From Sphingopyxis sp. DBS4 (lineage in GTDB: Bacteria > Pseudomonadota > Alphaproteobacteria > Sphingomonadales > Sphingomonadaceae), in the NCBI RefSeq assembly GCF_024628865.1, contig NZ_CP102384.1, positions 3,855,001-3,919,000 of the forward strand: 64,000 nt of DNA, written 5' to 3'. The notes beneath the pieces are model-generated. The model searched no databases and was not told the DNA's origin. It saw only the letters and a program-made list of their open reading frames with translations. Shown in pieces: positions 16,243 through 25,242 of the stretch. The position numbers and the translations under genes are program-made. How positions within the stretch are numbered: position 1 is the stretch's first letter; each line of letters starts with the position of its first letter.

Positions 16243-18714
16243 ATGAGAAAATTGCTTCGCACGAGTGGCTCGATTATCGCCGTCCTGGCAGGCATGTCGG
16301 CCGCCGCCGCCTTCGCGCAGGATAACGCCAAAGAGGCGCCGGGGCCAGGCGCGTCGCAGGGCGAAATCGTCGTGACGGGTACGCGGCGGAACGATCTCAA
16401 GGCGGCCGATTCCGCTCAGCCGATCGACATCATCACCGGTGCCGAACTGCTCGAAAAGGGCACGGCCGACATGAATGATCTCCTGCGCACCGAGGTCCCG
16501 TCGCTCAATGTCCAGCGCCTCGTCAGCAACGACGGCGCCGTTTTTACCCGGCCTTTCTCGCTGCGCGGCCTGCCGCCGGACCAGACGCTGGTGCTCGTGA
16601 ATGGCAAGCGGCGCCATCGCGGCGCGACGGTCCAGTTCACCAATGTTCCCTATATCCGGGGATCGCAGGGACCCGATCTTTCGGCGATCCCGTCGATCGC
16701 GATCGGCCAGCTCGAGGTTCTGCGTGACGGCGCGTCGGCGCTCTATGGATCGGATGCGATCGCCGGCGTCCTCAATTTCGGTCTGCGCCGCGACCGCGAA
16801 GGCGGATTGCTGATCGCCCGCTATGGCCAATTCTATAAGGGCGACGGCGAGGATTTCCTCGTCCAGGGCAATGTCGGGCTTCCCTTCACCGACGCCGGTT
16901 TCGTCAACATCAGCGGCGAATATGTGAACGCCAGCACGACGTCGCGCGGCATTCAGCGTCCCGACGCGCAGGCGCTCATCGATGCCGGCGTTCAGGATGT
17001 CCCGGTCCCGGCGCAGCGCTGGGGAAATCCCGAATCCGAGGCGGCGCGCATCTTCGTCAATGCCGGCATCGAACTGTCGGACGAGATGGAATTCTACACC
17101 TTCGGCAACTATAGCTGGAGCCGCGGCACGACGGCCTTCTTTTACCGCAACCCCGATGCCAGCTTCATTTCCACCTCGATTCCGCTCACCAATACGCCCG
17201 GAGGACAGCGGTTCAGCTTCCGCCAGCTCTTTCCCGGCGGTTTCACCCCGGATTTCGGTGCCACGGTGACCGATGCGGCGCTGGCGGCCGGCCTCAAGGG
17301 CGAATTCTCCTCGGGCCTGACCTATGACCTCAGCGCTTCCTATGGTCAGAACCATGCTTCCTACCGGATCGAAAATACGGTCAATCCGTCGCTTGGCCTC
17401 GCGTCGCCGACCTCCTTCAAGCCGGGGCAGCTCGAGCAGCGCGAACTCGCTTTCAATCTCGATCTCACTTACCCCATCGCGATCGGCACCTCCGATCCGC
17501 TGACGCTTGCAGGCGGTCTCGAGTATCGGCGCGAGACATATGAGATCACGGCCGGCGACATCGCATCATGGCAGGTTGGTCCTTTCGCGTCGGTCATCGA
17601 TCCCGATACCGGAAACCGCGTCGGACTGCCGGTCGGCTCGAACGGCTTCCCGGGCTTCAGTCCCATCCAGGCGGGCGAGTTCGCGCGCAGCAACTGGGCC
17701 GCCTATACGTCGCTCGAAGGCAATCTCACCGACGCGCTCCAGTTCGGCCTTGCCGGCCGCTACGAGAATTACTCGGACTTCGGCTCGAAATTCACCTGGA
17801 AGATCAACGGGCGATATGATTTCTCGGACGTCTTCGCGGTGCGCGGATCGGTCAACACCGGCTTTCGGGCGCCGACGCCGGGCCAGTCGAACGCCTCGCA
17901 GGTCCAGACCAACATCGACTCGATAACCGGGGCGCCGCTGACCGCAGGCATTATCGCGCCCAACAATCCGGTGGCGCAATTCTTCGGCGCGACGCCGCTT
18001 CGGCCCGAGAATTCGTTCAACGTCGCCGGCGGCATCGTGGTGAAGCCCTCCAATCGCATCACCTTCACGCTCGACTATTTCAACATCAAGGTCGAAGACC
18101 GGATCGCCGTATCGGGCAATTTCAATCTCACCCCGGCGCAGCGTGCGCAGCTCGCGGCGCTTGGCATTCCCGGTGGGGATTCCTTCCAGCAGGTGAGCTT
18201 CTTCACCAATTCCTTCGACAGCCGCACCCAGGGCGTCGATGCGGTGCTCACCGTGGGCTTCGACCTCGGCGACGGCAAGGCCACGCTCGGCCTCAACGGC
18301 AACTATACCAAAACCGATGTCATCAAGGCCTCGCCGGTGATCACTGCGGACCGCGAGCGGCTGCTCGAACTCGAGGGCTTCGTTCCGAAGTGGAAGGGCA
18401 ATGCGTCCTTCACTTATGCGGGCGAGCGCTTCGGCTTCGTCGCGCGCGCGAACTATTATGGCAAATGGACCGACTATGGCGCCGCACCGGCTGCCGACCA
18501 GACGGGCGGCGCCGAACTGCTGGTCGATCTCGAGCTGTCCTACAAGGTTAGCGACATGCTCAAGCTCGCGGTCGGCGGCGAGAATATCTTCGACAATTAC
18601 CCCGACGTCGAGGCGCGGCAATCCCAGATCAACAACGGGATCCGATATCTCCGCTTCGCGCCGACGGGGTTCAACGGGGGCTTCTGGTACGTCCGCGCGA
18701 CCGCCTCCTTCTGA
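16243..18714 (+). CDS. TonB-dependent outer-membrane receptor
   Basis: Active-transport receptor of 823 aa. Signal peptide to about residue 26 (MSAAAAFAQ), a TonB-box-like segment EIVVTGTRRND, a plug domain (about 50-175) with FSLRGLPPDQTLVLVNGKRRH and VLRDGASALYGSDAIAGVLNFGL, then a 22-strand barrel ending in RATASF with terminal Phe. GGAGGGG lies just upstream of the ATG. The substrate is unknown. It converges with the LysR gene and is followed by an amino-acid ABC transporter operon, so the ligand may be an amino-acid-like compound. Energy would come from TonB/ExbBD at 48-51 kb. Confidence 0.9.
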   Translation: MRKLLRTSGSIIAVLAGMSAAAAFAQDNAKEAPGPGASQGEIVVTGTRRNDLKAADSAQPIDIITGAELLEKGTADMNDLLRTEVPSLNVQRLVSNDGAVFTRPFSLRGLPPDQTLVLVNGKRRHRGATVQFTNVPYIRGSQGPDLSAIPSIAIGQLEVLRDGASALYGSDAIAGVLNFGLRRDREGGLLIARYGQFYKGDGEDFLVQGNVGLPFTDAGFVNISGEYVNASTTSRGIQRPDAQALIDAGVQDVPVPAQRWGNPESEAARIFVNAGIELSDEMEFYTFGNYSWSRGTTAFFYRNPDASFISTSIPLTNTPGGQRFSFRQLFPGGFTPDFGATVTDAALAAGLKGEFSSGLTYDLSASYGQNHASYRIENTVNPSLGLASPTSFKPGQLEQRELAFNLDLTYPIAIGTSDPLTLAGGLEYRRETYEITAGDIASWQVGPFASVIDPDTGNRVGLPVGSNGFPGFSPIQAGEFARSNWAAYTSLEGNLTDALQFGLAGRYENYSDFGSKFTWKINGRYDFSDVFAVRGSVNTGFRAPTPGQSNASQVQTNIDSITGAPLTAGIIAPNNPVAQFFGATPLRPENSFNVAGGIVVKPSNRITFTLDYFNIKVEDRIAVSGNFNLTPAQRAQLAALGIPGGDSFQQVSFFTNSFDSRTQGVDAVLTVGFDLGDGKATLGLNGNYTKTDVIKASPVITADRERLLELEGFVPKWKGNASFTYAGERFGFVARANYYGKWTDYGAAPAADQTGGAELLVDLELSYKVSDMLKLAVGGENIFDNYPDVEARQSQINNGIRYLRFAPTGFNGGFWYVRATASF

Positions 18715-18750
18715 TCGGTGGCCGTGAGGGCCGTGCGGCGTCTTGTGTCT

Positions 18751-19656
18751 TCAGCTGGCGTCGGAGCCGAACATCGCGTCGCGGTGGGATTCGAGCACCG
18801 CGATAAAGGCCGCAGCGACTTGGGACATCGGCCTCAACTTCGGCGTGAAGAGCATATATTCGAAATGGACCTCCGGCGCGAAATCACGGACCGTAAGGCC
18901 CCGCTCGGCATAATCCGCTGCGGTCACGGGGTTGAGAATCGAACATCCGACCCCCTGCATGACAAGCGCGCAGATGGTCATCGCATATTGGGTTTCGATG
19001 ACCATCTCGCGGTGGACGCCCGCGTCCTCGAAAATGCGGTCGATGCGGTGACGCACGCCGTCCTCGAGCGCGAGCGAAATGAAGGGCTCGCCCTCGAGAT
19101 CGGCCGGCCGGATGACGTCCTTGACGGCCAAGCGGTGGCCGGCAGGGAGAACGCAGGCGCCGGGGCAGCGCAGGAAGCGCTCCATCCTTATGCCGGGCAA
19201 TTCGCGCGCCGGCGTCGCGAGCCCGATGTCGAACTGCTGGTTCGCCATCCATTGCCGCACCGTCGAGGAACTGCGGGTCTGGAGCTGAACGGTGACGCCG
19301 GGATGTGTCTCGCGAAAGGCCGCGATCACACGCGGCAGGAAACTGACCGCGAGCGCCGGAAGGGCGGCGATCCGGAGCGTGCCGGTCGCCATGTTGCGGA
19401 TGTCTTCCGCTACCCGCTTCAGGGCCGCAATGCCCGAGAAGCTCCGCTCGACTTCGTAGAAAAAGGCGTCGGCTTCGGGCGTCACGGTGAGCGCGCTGCC
19501 GCGCGAACGCAGGAAGAGCTGAAAGCCCAGCTGATGCTCGAGCTCGGCAAGCATCTTGCTCACCGCGGGTTGCGACAGGTTGAGCGACTGCGCGGCCTGG
19601 GTGACCGATCCCGAGAGCATCACGGCCCTGAAGGCTTCGAGGTGACGCAGGTTCAT
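18751..19656 (-). CDS. LysR-family transcriptional regulator
   Basis: Regulator of 301 aa. N-terminal winged helix-turn-helix MNLRHLEAFRAVMLSGSVTQ followed by AAQSLNLSQPAVSKMLAELE, and a periplasmic-binding-protein-like effector domain (about 90-295) with GTLRIAALPALAVSFLPRVI. The start is set at the conserved MNLRHLEAF, with GGGAG about 10 nt upstream; the open frame runs further but is not coding-like. It is divergent from the ABC transporter operon across only 55 bp, the usual arrangement for a LysR protein that controls the neighbouring operon. The inducer is presumably the transported amino-acid-like compound. Confidence 0.88.
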   Translation of the reverse strand: MNLRHLEAFRAVMLSGSVTQAAQSLNLSQPAVSKMLAELEHQLGFQLFLRSRGSALTVTPEADAFFYEVERSFSGIAALKRVAEDIRNMATGTLRIAALPALAVSFLPRVIAAFRETHPGVTVQLQTRSSSTVRQWMANQQFDIGLATPARELPGIRMERFLRCPGACVLPAGHRLAVKDVIRPADLEGEPFISLALEDGVRHRIDRIFEDAGVHREMVIETQYAMTICALVMQGVGCSILNPVTAADYAERGLTVRDFAPEVHFEYMLFTPKLRPMSQVAAAFIAVLESHRDAMFGSDAS

Positions 19657-19711
19657 CGGACATCGCTCCCTATAGCTATTTCTTATGGCGCTAGCATTGA
19701 AAGCCTCGTTT

Positions 19712-20782
19712 ATGAATAGGTCGCACGCATCGCGCCGCTGGTTACCGGCGCTGCTCGCCGCAGGCGCCCTGTTACTCGGCGGCTGCGGCCGCGAGCCCGC
19801 CGGCACCGGTGGGCATGAAATCGCCGCGGCGAAGGGATCGACGCTTGCGCGGATTCGCGCGCGCGGAACGCTCAATTGCGCAATTCATACGGGGCAGCTC
19901 GGCATGTCCTATCTCGACAAACGCGGACGCTGGCAGGGCTTCTTCGTCGATTACTGCCGGGCGCTCGCCGCTGCGGTCCTCGGCGATGCCCGCAAGGTCC
20001 GGTTCATGCCGGTCGCCTCGAACAAGCGCTTCACGATCGTGCAGACGGGCGAGGCCGACGTCCTGTCGCGGACGACGACATGGACGCTGACGCGCGACAC
20101 CGACCTCGGGGTGAATTTCGTCGGCACCATGTATTATGACGGGCAGAGCTTCCTGGTGCCCCGGCGATCGGGTGTGCGGCTTCCGACGGATCTCGATGGC
20201 GCATCGATCTGCATCACCAAGGGGACGACCTCCGAACTCAACACCGCCGAATATTTCGAGCGCAAGGGGCTGCGTTTCCAGTCCGTCGTGTTCGAGAATC
20301 CCGAGGAAGCCAAGCTCGCCTTCTTTGCCGGGCGGTGCGACGCAATGACCACCGATGCCTTCACGCTGACGGTGATCCGCCTGGCCGACACCGCGCATCC
20401 CGACGATTATGTGGTGCTGCCCGAGCGGCTCACCAAAGAACCGGTCGGCCCAGTCGTGCGCAGCGACGACGAGCAATGGTACGAGATCAACAAATGGGTG
20501 CTGAACGCGCTCTTCGCTGCCGAGGAAATGGGGGTCACCCGCGCGAATGCCGCGCGCATGCGGATGGCCTCGCGCGACCCTGAAGTGCGCAAGATGCTCG
20601 GCGGCTTGCCCGGATTCGGCAAGTCGCTCGGCCTTGACGATGACTGGGCGTACCGGGCAATCGAGGCGACCGGCAATTATGGCGAAATCTTCGACCGGCA
20701 CATTACGCCGCTCGGCGTCGAACGCGGACAGAATAAGCTCTATCGGGACGGCGGGCTGATCTACCCGTTGCCGATGCGATGA
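19712..20782 (+). CDS. Aap-type amino-acid ABC transporter, substrate-binding lipoprotein
   Basis: Solute-binding protein of 356 aa, family 3, close to AapJ (general L-amino acid transport). The lipobox is LGGC (Cys near residue 25), which supports the start at 19712 rather than the in-frame ATG at 19685. Family features are RARGTLNCAIHTGQLGMSYL, FVDYCRALAAAVLGDARKV, DVLSRTTTWTLTRDT and NFVGTMYYDGQSFLV. Aap binders are usually free periplasmic proteins in proteobacteria, so the lipoprotein form is a small oddity. It is the first gene of a four-gene operon and overlaps the permease start by 4 bp. Confidence 0.9.
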   Translation: MNRSHASRRWLPALLAAGALLLGGCGREPAGTGGHEIAAAKGSTLARIRARGTLNCAIHTGQLGMSYLDKRGRWQGFFVDYCRALAAAVLGDARKVRFMPVASNKRFTIVQTGEADVLSRTTTWTLTRDTDLGVNFVGTMYYDGQSFLVPRRSGVRLPTDLDGASICITKGTTSELNTAEYFERKGLRFQSVVFENPEEAKLAFFAGRCDAMTTDAFTLTVIRLADTAHPDDYVVLPERLTKEPVGPVVRSDDEQWYEINKWVLNALFAAEEMGVTRANAARMRMASRDPEVRKMLGGLPGFGKSLGLDDDWAYRAIEATGNYGEIFDRHITPLGVERGQNKLYRDGGLIYPLPMR

Positions 20783-22971
20783 CTCATAAACACAGGCGGC
20801 TTGCCATCGCTGCGTTACCCTGGCTGCTGATCGCGGGCGGGCTTGTGGTCGCCTACGGCCTGTTTGCGACATTGGCGGACAATCTCGCGGACCGAAACAT
20901 CCGGACGGGGTTCGGTTTCCTGTTCGACCGGGCGGGTTTCGCGATTGGCGAAACGCTGATTGCTTACGCGCCGGGCGATTCCTATGCCGCGGCGCTGGCG
21001 GTGGGTCTTCTCAACACGCTCCTGATATCGGCGCTCGGCATCATCTTCTCGACCTTGCTCGGCCTCGCGGTCTGCATGGCGCGCCTGTCGTCCAACTGGC
21101 TGCTTGCGAGGCTCTCCGGCCTTTATATCGAGCTGGTTCGCAATATTCCGCTGCTGCTCCAGATGTTCGTCTGGTACGCCGCGCTGCTGTTCGGTCTGCC
21201 CGGACCCGGCCCGGGCGCCGTCGGACCGTTCGACCTCGATAATCGGGGATTGCACCTCCCCGCGCTCTCCTTGGCCGATCCGGGACGGCCGGTCTTTCTC
21301 ATCGCGATCGTCGCCTGTGCGATCCTGCTGGGTGCCGTGCGGCGAGGAGCCGTTCGCACGCGCACTGCGCTGGCCTTCGCCGGCATCTCCCTGGTGCCGC
21401 TCTTGCTGTGGGGCGGGATCGATCTGCCGCGGGCGGGGCGCTTCGGAACCGTCGGCGGATTGTCGCTCTCCACGGAGTTTCTGACGCTGGTCGCCAGCCT
21501 TTCGGTCTATGCCTCGGCCTATCTGGCCGAGATATTCCGCGGCGCGATCCTCGCCGTTCCCGCAGGGCAGAGCGAGGCCGCCAAAGCGCTCGGCCTGTCG
21601 CCCGCGCAAACAATGGGACGGATCGTGATGCCGCAAGCGCTGCGCATCGCCATACCGCCGATGACGAGCTGGCATCTCAACACGATCAAGAACAGCTCCC
21701 TGGGGGTCGCGATCGGATATCCCGAATTTGTCTCGGTGGTCGATACCGTCATCAGTCAGACAGGGCAGGCGATCGAGGGCGTCGGCCTGATCGTCGCGAC
21801 CTTCCTGCTGCTTTCGCTATCCTTGTCGTTCGTCACCGGCCTCTATGCCCGCCAGTTGGGCTGGAGCGTCGCCGGGCAGCCCGGCCGGAGCATCCAGTCG
21901 GCGCCCCTCGAACCCTTTCCGCTGCGCTCGGCGACCGCCTGGCCGTCGTGGATACGGCGCAATCTGTTCAGAGGAGGACGCCAGTCGATACTCACCATCG
22001 CGATCCTCGCCATGACCGCGGCTTTCGCCGGCAAGGGGCTCTCGTGGCTGCTGTTCGACGCGACCTTCGCCGGGGGCGCGGCCGATTGCCGTTTGGCCAG
22101 CGGTGCTTGCTGGCCATTCCTCCGCGAAAATGCGCGGCTGATATTGTTTGGCACCTATCCCGAAGCCGAGCAGTGGCGGTCCGCAGCAGCGGCGGCCGCG
22201 CTGCTTTCATGCCTTGCCTTCTCCTTCGTCCCGCGATTCTGGCGCAGCCGCCTCGGGCTTGTCTGGCTCGGCGCAATCGCCGTGGCGGTACTTCTGCTAC
22301 GAGGAGGATTCGCGGGCCTTTCCTATGTCCCGATGGAGAAGTGGAGCGGCCTGCCGGTCACATTGCTGCTCGCGAGCCTTGCGGTGGTCGGCGCTTTTCC
22401 ATTGGCTATACTCCTCGCGTTCGGCCGCAGGTCGGCGCGGCGCGGCATTCGCTGGCCGAGCGTCGCCTTCATCGAGCTGGTTCGCGGAACGCCGCTGATC
22501 GGAGTGCTCTTCCTCGCTGCGGTCCTGTTCCCGCTGTTCGTGCCCTCCTATCTCTCGATCGACAGCCTGCCGCGCGTCCAGCTCGCGCTCATATTCTTCA
22601 CTGCCGCCTATATGGCCGAGGTCATCCGGGGCGGCCTGCTGGCGGTTCCCGTCGGGCAAGCCGAGGCCGCGCATGCTCTTGGCCTCACCAAATGGCAGGC
22701 GCGGCGCCATATCCTGTTGCCGCAGGCGCTGAAAGTCAGCGTGCCGGGGCTGGTCAACACTTCGATCAGCGAGGTCAAGAACACGACGCTCGTCCTCATC
22801 GTCGGCGTCTTCGATTTGTTGCAGACGACCCGCCTCTCCTACGTCGAGGCGCAATGGCGACCCTATTTCGCCGAAGCCTATCTTTTTACCGGGACAATCT
22901 TTTTCCTCCTCTGTTTCTCCCTGTCCCGGCTCAGCATGAAGATCGAACGGAAACTAAACTATGCAGGATAA
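20779..22971 (+). CDS. Fused amino-acid ABC transporter permease (AapQ-AapM fusion)
   Basis: Inner-membrane permease of 730 aa that joins the two subunits which are normally separate. The first half (about 1-370) is AapQ-like with NIPLLLQMFVWYAALLFG and the EAA loop EAAKALGLSPAQ (about residue 265). The second half (about 395-730) is AapM-like with RGTPLIGVLFLAAVLFPLF and EAAHALGLTKWQ (about residue 628). The linker contains QSAPLEPFPLRSATAWPSW. I see no stop or frameshift, so this is a true fusion with two EAA loops for one ATPase dimer. Overlaps its neighbours by 4 bp and 11 bp. Confidence 0.9.
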   Translation: MTHKHRRLAIAALPWLLIAGGLVVAYGLFATLADNLADRNIRTGFGFLFDRAGFAIGETLIAYAPGDSYAAALAVGLLNTLLISALGIIFSTLLGLAVCMARLSSNWLLARLSGLYIELVRNIPLLLQMFVWYAALLFGLPGPGPGAVGPFDLDNRGLHLPALSLADPGRPVFLIAIVACAILLGAVRRGAVRTRTALAFAGISLVPLLLWGGIDLPRAGRFGTVGGLSLSTEFLTLVASLSVYASAYLAEIFRGAILAVPAGQSEAAKALGLSPAQTMGRIVMPQALRIAIPPMTSWHLNTIKNSSLGVAIGYPEFVSVVDTVISQTGQAIEGVGLIVATFLLLSLSLSFVTGLYARQLGWSVAGQPGRSIQSAPLEPFPLRSATAWPSWIRRNLFRGGRQSILTIAILAMTAAFAGKGLSWLLFDATFAGGAADCRLASGACWPFLRENARLILFGTYPEAEQWRSAAAAAALLSCLAFSFVPRFWRSRLGLVWLGAIAVAVLLLRGGFAGLSYVPMEKWSGLPVTLLLASLAVVGAFPLAILLAFGRRSARRGIRWPSVAFIELVRGTPLIGVLFLAAVLFPLFVPSYLSIDSLPRVQLALIFFTAAYMAEVIRGGLLAVPVGQAEAAHALGLTKWQARRHILLPQALKVSVPGLVNTSISEVKNTTLVLIVGVFDLLQTTRLSYVEAQWRPYFAEAYLFTGTIFFLLCFSLSRLSMKIERKLNYAG

Positions 22972-24208
22972 TCACGACAGAAAATGGCCCGGGGAGCCGG
23001 CAAGCCCGAAAGGGCACGCCTGGCAGGACCCGACGCGTGCCGTTCACGGCGGTCCCCGCCCGCGCGATCAGCGGGGCCTCATCAATCCGCCCGTCGATCG
23101 AGCCTCCACCATTATCTACGGCAGCGTCGAGGCCTATATGGACCGGCACCAGGGTCTCTACGATGAGGTCATCTATGGCCTGTACGGAACGCGAACGACC
23201 TTTGCGCTCGCCGAGGCCGTCAGCGAACTCGAAGGCGGCTGCGCCACCGTCATCACCTCGTCTGGAACCAGCGCGATCGCGCTAGCCCTCACGGCTTTCG
23301 TGGCCGGGGGCGATCATCTGCTCGTTGCGGATTGCGTCTATGGGCCGACCCGCAAGTTTCTGACCGACGTTCTCGCGCGCTTCGGGGTCGAGGTGGAATA
23401 TTTCCGGCCCGATATCGGAGCGGAGATTGCCGGGCTGTGCCGCAGCAACACCCGGCTCATCTACATGGAGACCCCGGGCTCGCAGACATTCGATATGATC
23501 GACGTCCCCGCGATCACGGCGGTTGCACGCAGCCGGGGCATATTGACCGCTCTCGACAACACCTGGGCGACGCCGCTTTTCTTCAAACCGTTGGCCCATG
23601 GGGTCGACATCTCGCTTGCTTCGGCAACCAAATATCTCTCGGGGCACTCCGACTGTCTGCTCGGCACGATGACCGCCGCCAGCGATGCCGTCTACCGCCA
23701 GCTCAAGGATGCGGCGGCGCGCTGGGGCAACTGCGCGAGTCCCGACAATTGCTATCTCGTCCACCGGGGCATCAGGACGCTCGATGCCCGCCTTGAACGC
23801 CACCAGCGTACCGCGGCGACGCTGATCGAATGGTTCGCCCAGCAACCCGAAGTGGTCGCGGTCCGCTATCCGGCCCATCCTTCCGATCCCGGCCATGCGA
23901 TCTGGAAGCGGGATTTCACCGGAGCGTCCGGATTGTTCGGTGTTCAGCTCGATGGTCTTACCCCTCCGGAAACCAGCGCCTTTTTCAACGAATTCTCGCT
24001 GTTCCAGCTCGGTTCGAGTTGGGGCGGCTTCGAAAGCCTCGCGGTTCCGGCGTGGCCCGCTCCGATCCGCGATTTTCCCAATGGCGAGGCAGATGGGGCG
24101 CTGATCCGTATTCACGCCGGCCTCGAAGCGCCGCAGGATCTGATCGCCGACCTCGCCGCAGCCTTCGCGCGGGTACGGGCGATACGCGGCCGGGGGCAGG
24201 CGTCATGA
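22961..24208 (+). CDS. PLP-dependent cystathionine beta-lyase-like enzyme
   Basis: Cytoplasmic enzyme of 415 aa of the Cys/Met metabolism PLP family. Signs are [47 protein letters not shown], the Asp in [14 protein letters not shown], and the PLP-binding Lys224 in [11 protein letters not shown]. The C-terminal GLFGVQLDG and [16 protein letters not shown] fit MetC-type beta-lyases, which cleave C-S bonds of cystathionine, cystine or other S-substituted cysteines to a thiol, pyruvate and ammonia. It sits inside an ABC transporter operon, between the permease and the ATPase, so its substrate is probably what the transporter brings in rather than the biosynthetic cystathionine. Confidence 0.88.
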   Translation: MQDNHDRKWPGEPASPKGHAWQDPTRAVHGGPRPRDQRGLINPPVDRASTIIYGSVEAYMDRHQGLYDEVIYGLYGTRTTFALAEAVSELEGGCATVITSSGTSAIALALTAFVAGGDHLLVADCVYGPTRKFLTDVLARFGVEVEYFRPDIGAEIAGLCRSNTRLIYMETPGSQTFDMIDVPAITAVARSRGILTALDNTWATPLFFKPLAHGVDISLASATKYLSGHSDCLLGTMTAASDAVYRQLKDAAARWGNCASPDNCYLVHRGIRTLDARLERHQRTAATLIEWFAQQPEVVAVRYPAHPSDPGHAIWKRDFTGASGLFGVQLDGLTPPETSAFFNEFSLFQLGSSWGGFESLAVPAWPAPIRDFPNGEADGALIRIHAGLEAPQDLIADLAAAFARVRAIRGRGQAS

Positions 24209-24957
24209 CCGATGCCTCGGGCCACGCGGCCGTCAGCTTGCGGCAGGTCGACAAATATTATGGCGCCTATCATGCCCTCCGCTCGATCGACCTCGAAATC
24301 GCCCCGCGCGAGCGGATCGTGATTTGCGGCCCTTCAGGCTCCGGCAAATCGACGCTCATTCGCTGCATGAACAGGCTCGAGGTGCCCGACTCCGGTGCCG
24401 TCCTGATCGAGGGAACCAGGATAACCGACGCGTCGCGAGAGGCCGTTGCGGCGCTCCGCGCCATTGGCATGGTTTTTCAGCAGTTCAATCTGTTCCCGCA
24501 CAAGACGGTGCTGGAGAATTGCACCCTCGCGCCCGTCCTGCTCGGCGGCTTGTCTCTTCCGGAGGCGGAGGCGCGCGCCATATCCTATTTGGACAAGGTG
24601 AGGATTGGCGACCAGGCGGGCAAATATCCGGGGCAGCTCTCGGGAGGGCAGCAACAGCGGGCCGCGATAGCCCGCGCTCTGGCGATGGAGCCCCGGATTC
24701 TTCTCTTCGACGAGCCGACATCGGCGCTCGATCCCGAGATGATCAAGGAGGTACTCGATGTGATGACGTCCCTTGCCGGCGAAGGACGGACGATGGTGTG
24801 CGTGACGCACGAAATGGGATTCGCGCGCGAGGCGGCCGATCGCATGCTTTTCATGGATCAGGGCCAGATCATCGAAGACGCAAGGCCGGCAGATTTTTTC
24901 GCCGCGCCGAAAAGCGAACGCGCACGGACCTTTCTCGAACAGATACTTTCGCATTGA
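24205..24957 (+). CDS. Amino-acid ABC transporter ATP-binding protein (AapP/GlnQ-like)
   Basis: ATPase of 250 aa that drives the fused permease. Walker [10 protein letters not shown] at 42-50, Q-loop in [11 protein letters not shown], signature LSGGQQQR, Walker [14 protein letters not shown] and the switch His in [10 protein letters not shown]. GlnQ/AapP features include [10 protein letters not shown] and [15 protein letters not shown] at the C-terminus. It starts at the ATG overlapping the lyase stop (ATGA) and is the last gene of the LysR-controlled operon. Confidence 0.92.
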   Translation: MTDASGHAAVSLRQVDKYYGAYHALRSIDLEIAPRERIVICGPSGSGKSTLIRCMNRLEVPDSGAVLIEGTRITDASREAVAALRAIGMVFQQFNLFPHKTVLENCTLAPVLLGGLSLPEAEARAISYLDKVRIGDQAGKYPGQLSGGQQQRAAIARALAMEPRILLFDEPTSALDPEMIKEVLDVMTSLAGEGRTMVCVTHEMGFAREAADRMLFMDQGQIIEDARPADFFAAPKSERARTFLEQILSH

Positions 24958-25185
24958 GCGGCTCAAGTCGGTCGCGCCCCCAAGCTGTGCCGACCCACTT
25001 AATCATGTCATTTCATAAGCAAGCCGAGGGAGGGGCCCGCCGGCTCCTTGCGCGAAAAGGCTCAGGCCGGAAAAAATTTCAAAATTGATGAGGGGTAGAG
25101 CTTTGGGGTGCGTATCTAGTAGGTATCGTGCGCCCGGAATTTACTTCATAACCAATTGATATGATTCAATAAATTCCTATTGACC

Positions 25186-25195
25186 TGTATATACA
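25186..25195. promoter_or_regulatory. TGTATATACA palindrome, likely HutC-type GntR operator
   Basis: Perfect 10-bp palindrome containing GTATATAC, which fits the GT-n-TA-n-AC core described for HutC-subfamily GntR regulators. It lies 48 bp before the start of the receptor gene, directly after a TTGACC that could be a -35 element. A HutC-type regulator is encoded 4 kb downstream and has a matching site before its own gene. Binding is inferred. Confidence 0.55.
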
Positions 25196-25242
25196 TTTGA
25201 TGCTCTCTGAGGGGAATCAGCCAACCATCAGGGGGTTTCGCT

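Noticed and set aside
21408..23285. 625-codon frame inside the permease/lyase operon
   Set aside because: Overlaps the permease and lyase in another frame and shows no membrane or PLP features.
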